Source of the DNA: a virus
Virus record (IMG/VR): IMGVR_UViG_3300025697_001088
Span: 1 to 26,090 of that record
Length of the DNA stretch: 26,090 nucleotides
Reading direction: 5' to 3' (one strand)
Positions 15,841 to 24,561 of this stretch are shown here, piece after piece. The position numbers were made by a program, and so were the translations under genes. Each line of letters starts with the position of its first letter. Positions within the stretch are counted from its first letter, which is position 1. A model generated the notes under the pieces. It worked only from the letters and a program-made list of their open reading frames with translations, did no database searches and had not been told where the DNA came from.

Positions 15841-16173
15841 TTAACCTTGTTTAAGGAACCAAACTTTGAAAGTACATCCTTGTTGCGGAGTTAAGAGAGT
15901 ATATCTCCCCTCAAATGGAATATTCAGAGGATAGGTGTATGTGAGATATTTAGCTGCGACGGCTGCTACTACTCCTTCTACATGTCCACTAGGAGGCGTT
16001 ATCTGTTCTGACATAGCCCCCATTGTCCCTCCATCATCATCAAGGCTCATAAAGGCTGTTACAATCCTATCACCTAAATCATGTGCTGTACTGGTGATGA
16101 TGTCCCATACCTCGGGGCTTCCGGCACCACCATTGCCTACTGCTGCATCTTGAACTGAACTATTAAATCCCAT
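15841..16173 (-). CDS. Small protein of unknown function, first gene of the tail transcript
   Basis: This 110-residue protein (MGFNSSVQDAAVGNGGAGSPEVWDI at the N-terminus, in two parts) is neutral, rich in Gly, Ala and Thr, with no membrane span. The middle has ITSTAHDLGDRIVTAFMSLDDDGG and PPSGHVEGVVAAVAAKYLTY; the end is a beta-like GRYTLLTPQQGCTFKVWFL. It is the first gene after the hairpin terminator and immediately precedes the 1099-residue adsorption protein (2-base gap), with which it shares the N-terminal style 'MG(F/L)N'. It might be an anchor or adaptor for that protein, or a small head decoration protein. I do not recognise a family. Confidence 0.6.
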   Translation of the reverse strand: MGFNSSVQDAAVGNGGAGSPEVWDIITSTAHDLGDRIVTAFMSLDDDGGTMGAMSEQITPPSGHVEGVVAAVAAKYLTYTYPLNIPFEGRYTLLTPQQGCTFKVWFLKQG

Positions 16174-16248
16174 GACTTTACATTTTTACGTACATACTCA
16201 CTAACAATATTGAGCATAAAATTACGATATTATTTCTATATAAAAGAA

Positions 16249-16271
16249 ATGCAGGATATAAAATCCCGCAT
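16249..16271 (-). terminator. Rho-independent terminator after the head gene block
   Basis: On the minus strand ATGCGGGAT, loop TTTAT, ATCCTGCAT forms a 9-bp stem with one G-T pair, followed by TTCTTTTATA. It lies 38 bases past the stop of the 299-residue gene and 76 bases before the next start, in the longest gap of the head-tail region. I saw no convincing promoter box in the 16174-16248 gap that follows. Confidence 0.6.
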
Positions 16272-16308
16272 CTCCTGACATGAAAACACCTAGAATCGAG
16301 AAATAGAG

Positions 16309-17208
16309 TTATTTTGGATCGCCTTCAGAATCGACTTTACCAGTTAGTAAGACTGCTTTGATATCATCCTGAAAACCTGTATCGGCTTTATATAAGTTAA
16401 AGAGTGTGTCCAATGGTGTAGTCCCAACAGTTACCCTGCAAAGACTCCTGCCTTTCTTCTGCCCTTCTACTGTCCAGTACCACATCTTATCGGCAGGGAC
16501 AAAGCGTAGGAGGTGCTTGTCAATAACAGACTGTATATCAATGCGTATAGCCATCTCTGCATCATGCCCTTCCATGTCTGCCATGGCTAAGAACTTATCG
16601 AGATTACCGGGTTTAACCATCCTATCATCAAGGGCTACACGTACCTGTGCATCCTTTAGATTATCAACATTGGCAATACCCATGGCTTTTGCTATGTTCC
16701 TGATCTTTTCAACAGACAATCCCTTATCTGTATCGTAAACAAGGGTATCTACCTTTGCAGATTTCATTTTCTTTTCTGCTCTCTTTTCTGCTTCAGATAC
16801 AAGGTCCTCGAACATGAATTTTACAATAGGACCCTGGTTATCTCCTTCTTTACAGTAGGGAGACTTTTTGAGTAAGAAAAAGATCAATTCAATATCATTA
16901 CGTTGTAAAAAAGTAGAGCCTTTGAAGTTAAACTTCCTCGGGGTATATCTTTTTTCTCCCCTGTCAAGAGTTATCTCGTTCTCGAAATATCTCCATACCT
17001 CTATCCCTGAATCGGTTTTTACATCAGCTTTTAAGTCAAATGCAATAGAGTTTGGTTTGTCAGGTCTGCGATTATGCTTTAACCTGCTCTTAACAATCCT
17101 CGCTGGAGGATAAACTAACTTTACTGGAAATTTGCCGTGGAAATGTTTTTCAATTGCCTTAATCTCTGTTGGAGATAATTTGTACCGCTCATTATTCTTT
17201 TGTAACAT
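16309..17208 (-). CDS. Unknown protein downstream of the major capsid protein
   Basis: This 299-residue, Lys-rich protein has two parts. The N-terminal half (MLQKNNERYKLSPTEIKAIEKHF, then FPVKLVYPPARIVKSRLKH, RYFENEITLDRGEKRY, RKFNFKGSTFLQ) looks beta-rich. The second half is helical: LVSEAEKRAEKKMKSAKVDTL, KIRNIAKAMGIANVDNLKD, FLAMADMEGHDAEMAIRIDIQS. No membrane span, signal or catalytic motif is visible. The NVDNL..A..R.AL and 'MADMEGHDAEMAIR' segments resemble structural or DNA-associated phage proteins only loosely. It lies 66 bases after the major capsid gene and before the terminator, so it is the last gene of the head block. Role may be a head-associated protein (cement, inner-head or completion), which is inference from position. 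Confidence 0.55.
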   Translation of the reverse strand: MLQKNNERYKLSPTEIKAIEKHFHGKFPVKLVYPPARIVKSRLKHNRRPDKPNSIAFDLKADVKTDSGIEVWRYFENEITLDRGEKRYTPRKFNFKGSTFLQRNDIELIFFLLKKSPYCKEGDNQGPIVKFMFEDLVSEAEKRAEKKMKSAKVDTLVYDTDKGLSVEKIRNIAKAMGIANVDNLKDAQVRVALDDRMVKPGNLDKFLAMADMEGHDAEMAIRIDIQSVIDKHLLRFVPADKMWYWTVEGQKKGRSLCRVTVGTTPLDTLFNLYKADTGFQDDIKAVLLTGKVDSEGDPK

Positions 17209-17224
17209 ATCAGTGATTTTTTAA

Positions 17225-17260
17225 AGAGAATAGGAACAGCCATAAAGACTGCTCCCTCTC
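17225..17260 (-). terminator. Hairpin after the major capsid gene, possible attenuator
   Basis: On the minus strand GGAGCAG pairs with CTGTTCC around a 9-base loop, with outer GAGA/TCTC pairing possible. The tract after it (TTTAAAAAATC) is weak for termination, so it may only reduce read-through from the strongly needed capsid gene, or stabilise its mRNA end. Confidence 0.35.
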
Positions 17261-17274
17261 CTATGGTTAAATTA

Positions 17275-18654
17275 TTAGCTTGCTTCTAAGAGAACAAACT
17301 GGTTTCCTCCACGGAAATGTGCACCTACATGGCATCTCTGATAAGTATTCCTACTATCAAATTGAGTAACCTTCAGTCCTTCTCCTGCTCCACCTACCTG
17401 CCATACTTCCATTCTACGGCTGTATTTTCCAAGGGCACGATATCTTGTGCCAATAGAATCAACCATATTACCGGAAACAGGGTCTTTCTTCTTATTGATA
17501 GGCATAAACACACCAAGATTACGTGCGCTGTAACCGTCTGCTCCGTAGAGCTTCTTGTTATTAAATACACCCATTCTTTTTAGTAAGAAAGTCCTTTCTG
17601 ATTTACACAGATAAGTAAAGTTCACCGATGCACTAAGAGCATCGTTCTTGTTGAACAACACATCGTTAACAGCCTGTTTTGCAAACTGTATGTTGGTGTT
17701 AGCGAAGTATGTTTTTAATGAGTTCTCAATATCCTGATGAAGAGCTATTCCAAGTAGCCCGAGGATATAATTACCTGCAAACTCCCTGTCGAGGGTGTTA
17801 TCCATGGTATCAAACTCATCAACATCAAATGCTCCTGATGTAGAAGACTGCTCGTTACCTACTCTCCTGCAATAAGGAATAAGACCTTCTGTGGTCTTGA
17901 TTGCACCATAAGTAGGATCAGTAATTGCAGTGTTAGTTGTCCTTTTACCCCAAAGCAGAGCACCGTCAATACGGAGGGCCATACGATAATCAATGTCGAT
18001 CTGCCCTTTGAAATAGTATGCTGGAAGTGCCTGTCCTTTACTGGTAATAGTGATCCAATCCTGATTTACCATCTCAGTTCCGGTTACTCCAATACTTTCC
18101 TTGATGATCTGTGCGTCATTATCATACTCCCATGTACCTGATACGGCTCCTGTTGGCTGTCCTGATGCCTCGGCATAAGCGTTGGAGAAGATAACAAGCT
18201 CCATCCCTGCTGTAAGTGCAGGAAATTGATCTGTTACCTCATTAGGAGTTACCGTTACTACGGGTGCGCCCGGAACAGTGATATCAATCCCATCGGGAAG
18301 AACAGTTCCAACAACTTCATTAGGGAACATAATTTGGTCATTCTCCCTTAAATAGAAATTGTTGTTTACGTCAAGATCAGTTGGATCAAGCGTGAATTGA
18401 ATAACTGCGCCCACTGCGGGTTGTATTACTATATCAAGTACGTGAATTACCTCATGGATATGATTTTCTTCATAATGTCCATAAGTGTCATTTGCAACCG
18501 GCTTCTCAAATCCCATGGATCTGATTAGCTGGAAAAAGGATGCTCCCTGATCTCCAAACCTGCTAAATAGCACGTTGAGTTTTTCCGGTTTGTGAATATC
18601 AAATCCGGATACTATGTCAGAGGAATATATTTGAGCAATAGCTTCTGGTCCCAT
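17275..18654 (-). CDS. Major capsid protein
   Basis: This 459-residue protein sits exactly where a tailed-phage major capsid protein is expected: after the portal and scaffold genes. The N-terminus (MGPEAIAQIYSSDIVSGFD, FFQLIRSMGFEKPVANDTYGHYEENHI) matches the start of crAss-like and other Bacteroidota phage capsid proteins, as I remember them, and the beta-rich middle with alternating DPTDL..N..FYLRENDQIMFPN and 'GMELVIFSNAYAEASGQPTG' fits an HK97-fold core with an insertion. It ends with NQFVLLEAS. No N-terminal scaffold region or protease site is obvious. It would form the icosahedral shell. The identification is by context and pattern; the fold cannot be proved by eye. Confidence 0.8.
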   Translation of the reverse strand: MGPEAIAQIYSSDIVSGFDIHKPEKLNVLFSRFGDQGASFFQLIRSMGFEKPVANDTYGHYEENHIHEVIHVLDIVIQPAVGAVIQFTLDPTDLDVNNNFYLRENDQIMFPNEVVGTVLPDGIDITVPGAPVVTVTPNEVTDQFPALTAGMELVIFSNAYAEASGQPTGAVSGTWEYDNDAQIIKESIGVTGTEMVNQDWITITSKGQALPAYYFKGQIDIDYRMALRIDGALLWGKRTTNTAITDPTYGAIKTTEGLIPYCRRVGNEQSSTSGAFDVDEFDTMDNTLDREFAGNYILGLLGIALHQDIENSLKTYFANTNIQFAKQAVNDVLFNKNDALSASVNFTYLCKSERTFLLKRMGVFNNKKLYGADGYSARNLGVFMPINKKKDPVSGNMVDSIGTRYRALGKYSRRMEVWQVGGAGEGLKVTQFDSRNTYQRCHVGAHFRGGNQFVLLEAS

Positions 18655-18711
18655 TGTTTCTAATTTTTAAAATGAATGCTATTAAAATACATTGCCTCTT
18701 GTGTTACTGTT

Positions 18712-19938
18712 TTAACGATTCGACTCCATATCGAATGCTTTGTCTCTCTGTTGTTCTTCCGTTAAAGGCTCTCCTATTACGTCTGGCTGGTCTTTATTGG
18801 AAGGTGAAGGATTATGGTAAACTTTAAGGTATTCTTCATCCGTCATACTACGGGCACGCTCAAATACGGTGTGCACGATAGATGGGAGATTGTCATTAAT
18901 GTAACGACTCCTCATAAATGTAGCAACGCTAGTGACATTTGCTTCATTAACTTCCATTTGGTTGCTAACTGCGTAATCAAAAGCATCTTTCATAATAGCT
19001 TTCTGTGCCTCCTCCGGTATTACGAAGTTGACAATAGGCTCTTTAGAGTCCTTGATAGGGATCGGTAGTTTTGCAAAGACCTCTCCAATTTTTTCATTTA
19101 CCTTAGCCCATGATTCCTTCTGAGTCTTTTCAATCTCAGGAGTCCATTTCTTACTTGCGCCCGGCATTTCTTCCGGCTCTTCTGGCATTTTGATCTTCTC
19201 TTTGAGAGATAACAGGCTCGTCTTAGCTTTCTTTGCGTCTGAGGATGCGTCCATCATTCGCATGTCATAGCTGTGTCTAGCACTGTCAGCCTCTTCCTGA
19301 GTAATCTCTTCTGCCTCAACTTTCTTAGGGTCAAACTTACTTTTGTCCAAGTTGTATTTCGTCTCGAAATACGCACGTACTTTTGGTTTGTCGTTTGCCC
19401 ATTCAGGATTTTCAACAATATGATTCAGCACCAAAGCATCCATGGTATCCATGTTTGCAATATCGGTAGATGAATTTAACTGATTGAAAACATCAAAATT
19501 ACTGATCTTTGTTTCCCTCGAAAACTCATTAAACTTAGCTATGTCGTCACTGGCAAAGCTGTGTTTGGGCTTAATGCCTAGCTTAGTTGTAAGGTCCAAG
19601 TTCGCCTCTCTCAGGGTCTCCAGTTCCTTTAGTCTCTCAGGTATCTTTGCATTTTTAAAATCCTCAACTGTCTGAAACTGATCTCCGAACATCTCGTTCA
19701 GCATGCCAGCTTTGATAGTCTCTGGATTTAGTACGTCCTTTTTTTCGTCCGGCTTAATCTCATCCGGTTTAATCTCATCGGGCTTGATTCCGTCCGGCTT
19801 GATGTCATCAGGTTTTATGTCGTCTGGTTTAATTCCCAAATTCCCTTCCGGACCCTTGACTTTATTTATAATTTCTGCCGTTAACTCCTCATTACCGAGG
19901 ATTGAGTCAAATTCTGCATTACTGCCTGGTTCTGCCAT
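18712..19938 (-). CDS. Scaffold / capsid assembly protein with an IKPDx repeat linker
   Basis: This 408-residue, strongly charged protein (many Glu, Lys, Asp) lies between the portal and the major capsid genes, the usual place of a scaffold. Residues 36-65 are six copies of IKPDx (IKPDDIKPDDIKPDG...), a Pro-rich extended linker. Residues 70-250 are Lys/Glu-rich and likely helical (LKELETLREANLDLTTKL, EEITQEEADSARHSYDMRM, KKAKTSLLSLKEKIKMPE). Residues 290-360 are an additional helical block (EEAQKAIMKDAFDYAVSN, MRSRYINDNLPSIVHTVFERA). There is no catalytic motif of a capsid protease. It would be expected to guide capsid assembly and then leave or be trapped. Function inferred from position and composition. 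Confidence 0.65.
   Translation of the reverse strand: MAEPGSNAEFDSILGNEELTAEIINKVKGPEGNLGIKPDDIKPDDIKPDGIKPDEIKPDEIKPDEKKDVLNPETIKAGMLNEMFGDQFQTVEDFKNAKIPERLKELETLREANLDLTTKLGIKPKHSFASDDIAKFNEFSRETKISNFDVFNQLNSSTDIANMDTMDALVLNHIVENPEWANDKPKVRAYFETKYNLDKSKFDPKKVEAEEITQEEADSARHSYDMRMMDASSDAKKAKTSLLSLKEKIKMPEEPEEMPGASKKWTPEIEKTQKESWAKVNEKIGEVFAKLPIPIKDSKEPIVNFVIPEEAQKAIMKDAFDYAVSNQMEVNEANVTSVATFMRSRYINDNLPSIVHTVFERARSMTDEEYLKVYHNPSPSNKDQPDVIGEPLTEEQQRDKAFDMESNR
19744..19833 (-). repeat. Six tandem 15-bp units encoding IKPDx
   Basis: Six in-frame 15-base units (consensus ATNAARCCNGAYGAN on the minus strand) give IKPDD, IKPDD, IKPDG, IKPDE, IKPDE, IKPDE. Codons vary among units (AAA/AAG, CCA/CCT/CCG/CCC, GAC/GAT), so the repeat is kept at protein level and is not a recent slippage product. 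Copy number could vary between relatives. Confidence 0.85.
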
Positions 19939-19963
19939 TATTGTCTGCTTTTATTAGGTTTTA

Positions 19964-19971
19964 CAAATATA
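19964..19971 (-). promoter_or_regulatory. Possible Bacteroidota-type -7 box before the scaffold gene
   Basis: TATATTTG matches the TAnnTTTG -7 box, 25 bases before the ATG at 19938 in the short gap after the portal gene. I see no clear TTTG-type -33 element about 20 bases upstream, so it may be chance. Confidence 0.25.
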
Positions 19972-19978
19972 TGTAATT

Positions 19979-22288
19979 TTAAGCAGTAGCCTGTGCCGGT
20001 TGTGTGGCTCCTGCTGTCTTCGCTACATCGGTAAGGATTCCCATTTGAGTTTCTTTTCCCAATTTTTCCATTTCCCGGTTATGTTCTTTTTCTTTATATT
20101 TATCATCAATCGCTGCCTCAGCCTCGTAAAGCTCAATTGCCAACCTTTTTTCCAACTCAGCCTCATCTGCCTTTAGCTTACTCTTTAGCTTGTCAGATTC
20201 TTGTTGTCGCTTGCCATCGAGTTGCATATTTTCTCTTTGGAGTTTAAGCTGTTTTTCCTCGTTCTTCTGTATCCTGTAATTCAACATTGCCTCTGCAACT
20301 TTTAAAGACCCGGACTCAAGTAACCTCTCGATCATCAAGAAGTCTGGAAGAGAAATCCCTTTCTGCCCATCCTTACCTGGTTTCATCGCATTTATCGCTG
20401 CCTGTTTTATTGAATCCTTCCTCTCCTTGGTAGGACGTGCCTCGTACTTGATAGAATAATTCGCATCTACCGTATCCGCTCCTACGCTTATAATCTGCAC
20501 TCCCTGCTTCCCTATTACTGGCATATACCCCTTATAAGCCTCTTTGTCGTGTTTGATAAGTAGTTGAAGCCTTAGAGATATATTCTTAGCTGTTTTCTCT
20601 TTAATGGTGACGTATGCGCTATAAATAGGTCTGAGAGCATTGTTTGTTGCTGCAAGGGCAAGCTCTGAGCCTGCTACTGATTGTTCCGGGTTAGGACTTG
20701 AGGCATCTGCAATCTGGTTTATTCCAGTAAGCTCCCTTATTGCCTCTGTGTTAATCTTAAATACAGTTACAAATTCAGCAAGCTGTGTCCCTATCCCTCC
20801 TTCAAGCTCCTGTATCGGTCTGTATCCTCCCGGTGTATTTGGAATACCCTTATGTGTTGTGGCTTTGAAAATAAGATTACCTGTCTGTTGTCGTATCTTC
20901 AATAACTCCAATGGCTCCATCTTATTCCCTCCCAGCTTCATGTTCTGCAATGCTGTGAACTCAATAGCAACTCCCGAGGGTGCAGCTTTAGCAATAGCAT
21001 TTTGAAGTCTATAAAAGGCAAGTGCCATCTGGTGTAGATGAGGCTCTGCAAGGTCAACGAGCGATCTGTAAGGAAGTTTATAGAGGTGATATGATAGTTC
21101 TACTTCTTTTTTGCCCGGGCGAGGGATGTCGTACTGCATTCCAAAATCATAAGAAGTGTCCGTTCCTACTATCCACTTGCACTTGTAAACAGTTTTAATA
21201 TCATACTTTTTTGTTTTCCTAGTCTCCGTGTCATATACTTTCCCCCACTTCTCGTTGTATGAGAGCTCATTTCCATATTTTGTTTTTCTCTTGGTGCGAT
21301 ACTCGCTATTTACGCTTTTCCATTCTGCGTCAACGACATTTACAAGGAAGCTATCATAGTTCCCAATGTGTGTTTCTTCATCAAATTCAAAATTTCCACT
21401 AGAGACTACATTCCCGTTTAGTCCATCATAAGTGCCTGCAAGTTCCCTGAGCATACTCTCTTCAATACCGGGAATCAGACTGCGAAGTTCTGATATAGGA
21501 ACTTTTATTATTTCTCCAGCATACTCCATGTTTCGGTGATCCCATGACTTAGAATACTGCCCTATGAACATTTCAGGGTCAACATATCTTACACGTACTT
21601 TCTTGGTGTACTGGTCAACAAAATCTTTCGTTGCGAGGCAATTTATAACACAAGCATCCCGAATAAGTTTCTTCTTAATCTCTTTCCAATCCGATATGTA
21701 GAATGAATAATCGAGTCCCTGCTCTATCTCTATCTCCTTCGCCAGTTTAAATCCTCCGGCTCCCTCATAAAGATTCAACTCTTCCATTGAGTCAGGAACA
21801 TAGTCAGCCGATTTGCCTAATCCAAGCCCTTCCTCTATCTGCTCCAATGTATCACGAAACTTCATTTTAAATGCCATGGCTAACTTAGCCTCTTCTTTCT
21901 CTTCTGATGCGGTGGGGTCAACGGCTGTGGCAACAACCTGGTGATCTGTCTGCTCCATCATGCCCTCTACTACCCTTAAAAACTTAGGCATAACTGACAT
22001 TACATCCCAATTGATGTTCATATATCCAGTTACCTCTGTCTTGGCAGAGCTATCATCCATTAATATTTTCTGGTATTGCAGTACGTTCTGAGTCCCATTG
22101 GCTAAATCTCTGAGAGACTGAAATTGGCTTACTGTGCTATATGGGATTGCTGTATGACCTTGCCTCCATTTCGAATACATGGCCTGACACCACTTCATTC
22201 CCCAATCTTCCTTTTTTTCTAACGGGTTAATGTCATCCTTTGGGAAGGGGTACGCTCCTTTATTGTATTTTTCTAAAGAGATAGGCAT
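19979..22288 (-). CDS. Portal protein
   Basis: This 769-residue protein follows the terminase large subunit (27-base gap), the standard place for the portal. The N-terminus YPFPKDDINPLEKKEDWGMKW (in parts), then KWRQGHTAIPYSTVSQFQSLRDLANGTQ, resembles crAss-like portal proteins (YPFP..., 'YANG.Q...KY') as I remember them. The middle is a mixed alpha/beta core with LTGINQIADASSPNPEQSVAGSELALAATN, a typical portal helix region. Residues about 680-750 form a very charged coiled coil (KQLKLQRENMQLDGKRQQ, DKLKSKLKADEAELEKRLA). The last residues are GATQPAQATA. It would form the dodecameric vertex that the terminase docks on, and would nucleate capsid assembly. Size is at the high end of portals, as in crAss-like phages. 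Confidence 0.85.
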   Translation of the reverse strand: MPISLEKYNKGAYPFPKDDINPLEKKEDWGMKWCQAMYSKWRQGHTAIPYSTVSQFQSLRDLANGTQNVLQYQKILMDDSSAKTEVTGYMNINWDVMSVMPKFLRVVEGMMEQTDHQVVATAVDPTASEEKEEAKLAMAFKMKFRDTLEQIEEGLGLGKSADYVPDSMEELNLYEGAGGFKLAKEIEIEQGLDYSFYISDWKEIKKKLIRDACVINCLATKDFVDQYTKKVRVRYVDPEMFIGQYSKSWDHRNMEYAGEIIKVPISELRSLIPGIEESMLRELAGTYDGLNGNVVSSGNFEFDEETHIGNYDSFLVNVVDAEWKSVNSEYRTKRKTKYGNELSYNEKWGKVYDTETRKTKKYDIKTVYKCKWIVGTDTSYDFGMQYDIPRPGKKEVELSYHLYKLPYRSLVDLAEPHLHQMALAFYRLQNAIAKAAPSGVAIEFTALQNMKLGGNKMEPLELLKIRQQTGNLIFKATTHKGIPNTPGGYRPIQELEGGIGTQLAEFVTVFKINTEAIRELTGINQIADASSPNPEQSVAGSELALAATNNALRPIYSAYVTIKEKTAKNISLRLQLLIKHDKEAYKGYMPVIGKQGVQIISVGADTVDANYSIKYEARPTKERKDSIKQAAINAMKPGKDGQKGISLPDFLMIERLLESGSLKVAEAMLNYRIQKNEEKQLKLQRENMQLDGKRQQESDKLKSKLKADEAELEKRLAIELYEAEAAIDDKYKEKEHNREMEKLGKETQMGILTDVAKTAGATQPAQATA

Positions 22289-22314
22289 ATCCTGATTCTA
22301 AATTTTAGGTAAAG

Positions 22315-24561
22315 TTAAATTTTTCTCTTTGAAGAATAGGTATGTTGCACCAGAAAACTATCCAAACTGTATTCAGCTTCTTCAAATTCCTCTGCCTCAT
22401 CATATACGCTATGAGTCCCAAGTAGTGCATACCCTCCGGCTGTAAAGAGGTCATAATTAGTCATGTCCTCCGGACCGTCAATATCCCTACATTCCTCCAA
22501 TATCTCAATATGAGTTTCTTCATCTGCCTCATTCTCTATCCATGTCATCCATTCTGTGAAGATATCCTGCTTTAACTTCTCTGAACTAGAGCCTCCAGGA
22601 GTCTTACTGAACTCGAATGTTTTAGGGTCAATCTTATATCGGAGATAGCCCGCATATCCTCTATCTGTGAAGTAATCCCAGAGGTACGGAACATTGATCT
22701 CCGGAAACATCTTAACTCCATAATAGATGCACATCATAAGCATATCCTCTCCATACACGGCCTTATCAAACATCCTCACAGCATAGGTGCATACAAATTT
22801 CCTTTTCATGGAAAAATCACCATCCTTTAACTGCCCTTTTCGAATTACGGCTCCACCTCCTTTTGATTTCCTATTTCCTGCTGTCTTATTGAACTTAAAT
22901 GGGTCGCCTCCTGCTACTCCCCAATGGGCATTCCCGGGCATCCAACACTCAGCGTCATCACTCCAATATTTTCTGTTTGCCTCAACCTCATTAAATTGGT
23001 GACTGACTCTGAATTTCCCATTCTTGTTCAATACAAACTCAACCTTAGTGTCTTTCTCATTATCCTTCCATGCAAAATTCCCTCTGGCAACAGGCTGTTT
23101 TGTTAATTCCATATCATCAATATATCCTTCCAGCTTCAGCATATTAAACCCTGATGACTTCTGAGATGTTCTAAAGCACTCTGCAAGGCGCATAGGATAT
23201 AGTCTTATTTCACCAGAGAGAGAATCTTGATTACTCAAATATCCCTTTCTCCTATTAAGTAAGAACTCTCTTGCTCCAATCTTATATCCTGTATAATTTG
23301 CCTGTGCTTTGGTAGGATTGCCTACTATGCTAATTCCATATTGGTCAATGAATCCTTTAAGTCCCTCATAGGCAGGAATAAATAATACTGCAAGCCCGGA
23401 TGGTGTCTGCCCGTTTGGTGTGCGCTCATAATAATCACTAAGTTTACATAGAGCCTTAAAGTCCTTACCCCCACCTTTCTCCATCTCCCCTACTGTAGAT
23501 GTTTTTACTGTAAATCCGATTATATCAGCTCCATCTACCAAGCATTCTTTTACTACCTCATGTCGGGTTAAACAACTGACTCCTTTTTTTAACCGGCCAA
23601 TCTCATCATCGTGGTGAAAATATAATTTTGTTCCCTCATAAGCTGTCTCATCTGCGTTCCCAAAATCAACTCCTGACTCTAATCCTAATTCTGCCATCAT
23701 TAGAGCACCCTTAGAGCTTAATCTCTTAGCAGGAGGGGTAAATGATAGTTCTGTCTTTGGAGAGGTAGAACCCTCATAATTCGGTTTAAAGAAGAATGGT
23801 AATTTTTTCCATGGAGCAACCAAGTGCCGGAGGAAGCATATCTTGGACTTATCATCATTCATGGATTGAATACCACCTCTGGCATTTATGGTCCGGCTTA
23901 TGATCTCATAATTGATACACTCTCCCTTGTATGTAGCACCCTCTCTACGATGTTTAGGATAGATAAATCCATAAAACAATCTCTTCTTAAAATCATACCA
24001 ATCACAATTGCCCTTATCGTCCCTTTTTGCAAAACCCTCTTCATCTACCCTTGGAGAAATAGTCTCTGTTTGTATTTTACGAGCGAATAAGAAGAATTTT
24101 CTGTCTCGTTCTTTATAGTCCGGCAATCCAATATCAATATGCCACCATGCACAATAGAAATAATGCCATCCATCAATATATGTCGGTACTCCATTGTTGT
24201 AAAACCAATAGCCATAAAGCCTTCGTTTCCATTGTAGCTTTATGAACTCAATCTCTTCTGCATATATGTCTTGGTGTACTTCTAACTCCTCCCATATCTC
24301 ATCAAGGGTCTCAAATTTACGCTGTAATTCTTTTAATCTTCTGAGAAGCTTGGGAGGCTTAAACATCTGCTTCTCTGCCGGTATTCCCCAATTATCTATG
24401 AGATGAGGCTCTGGGGGGAGAGGAAGTTTTATCTCAATAGGAATAAGGTCCTTGTCGTCAATATTAACCCAAATGCTTTTAGGGGCATCCTGATATCCGG
24501 CAAGTATCTGTGGACTCACCTCTTTGTGATAACGCTTAATTAACGAGAGGCTGTTCCCCAT
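22315..24561 (-). CDS. terL: Terminase large subunit (DNA packaging ATPase-nuclease)
   Basis: I take the ATG at 24561 (748 residues; a TTG at 24579 would add six). Numbering is from that longer form. The ATPase half shows a variant Walker A-like region, KHRREGATYKG (209-219), a Walker B-like KLYFHHDDE (318-326) and a coupling-motif candidate TVKTSTVGEM (357-366). The nuclease half has the first acidic residue in WGVAGGDPF (D559), a central FPEINVPYLWDYF, and a closing NYDLFTAGGYAL (D710) of the RNase H-like fold. The protein drives genomic DNA into the prohead and cuts concatemers. It overlaps the upstream gene by 26 bases and precedes the portal. The Walker A lysine position is occupied by Ala, which is unusual. 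The function is still well supported by the order of motifs and context. Confidence 0.9.
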   Translation of the reverse strand: MGNSLSLIKRYHKEVSPQILAGYQDAPKSIWVNIDDKDLIPIEIKLPLPPEPHLIDNWGIPAEKQMFKPPKLLRRLKELQRKFETLDEIWEELEVHQDIYAEEIEFIKLQWKRRLYGYWFYNNGVPTYIDGWHYFYCAWWHIDIGLPDYKERDRKFFLFARKIQTETISPRVDEEGFAKRDDKGNCDWYDFKKRLFYGFIYPKHRREGATYKGECINYEIISRTINARGGIQSMNDDKSKICFLRHLVAPWKKLPFFFKPNYEGSTSPKTELSFTPPAKRLSSKGALMMAELGLESGVDFGNADETAYEGTKLYFHHDDEIGRLKKGVSCLTRHEVVKECLVDGADIIGFTVKTSTVGEMEKGGGKDFKALCKLSDYYERTPNGQTPSGLAVLFIPAYEGLKGFIDQYGISIVGNPTKAQANYTGYKIGAREFLLNRRKGYLSNQDSLSGEIRLYPMRLAECFRTSQKSSGFNMLKLEGYIDDMELTKQPVARGNFAWKDNEKDTKVEFVLNKNGKFRVSHQFNEVEANRKYWSDDAECWMPGNAHWGVAGGDPFKFNKTAGNRKSKGGGAVIRKGQLKDGDFSMKRKFVCTYAVRMFDKAVYGEDMLMMCIYYGVKMFPEINVPYLWDYFTDRGYAGYLRYKIDPKTFEFSKTPGGSSSEKLKQDIFTEWMTWIENEADEETHIEILEECRDIDGPEDMTNYDLFTAGGYALLGTHSVYDEAEEFEEAEYSLDSFLVQHTYSSKRKI

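Noticed and set aside
16174-16248. Promoter for the tail transcript in the gap after the terminator
   Set aside because: The location is right, but I found no TAnnTTTG box with a TTTG element at the proper distance, nor a good sigma-70-like pair.
20640-21005. 121-codon open frame on the + strand inside the portal gene
   Set aside because: Antisense shadow of a well-supported coding region, with a composition typical of reversed codons.
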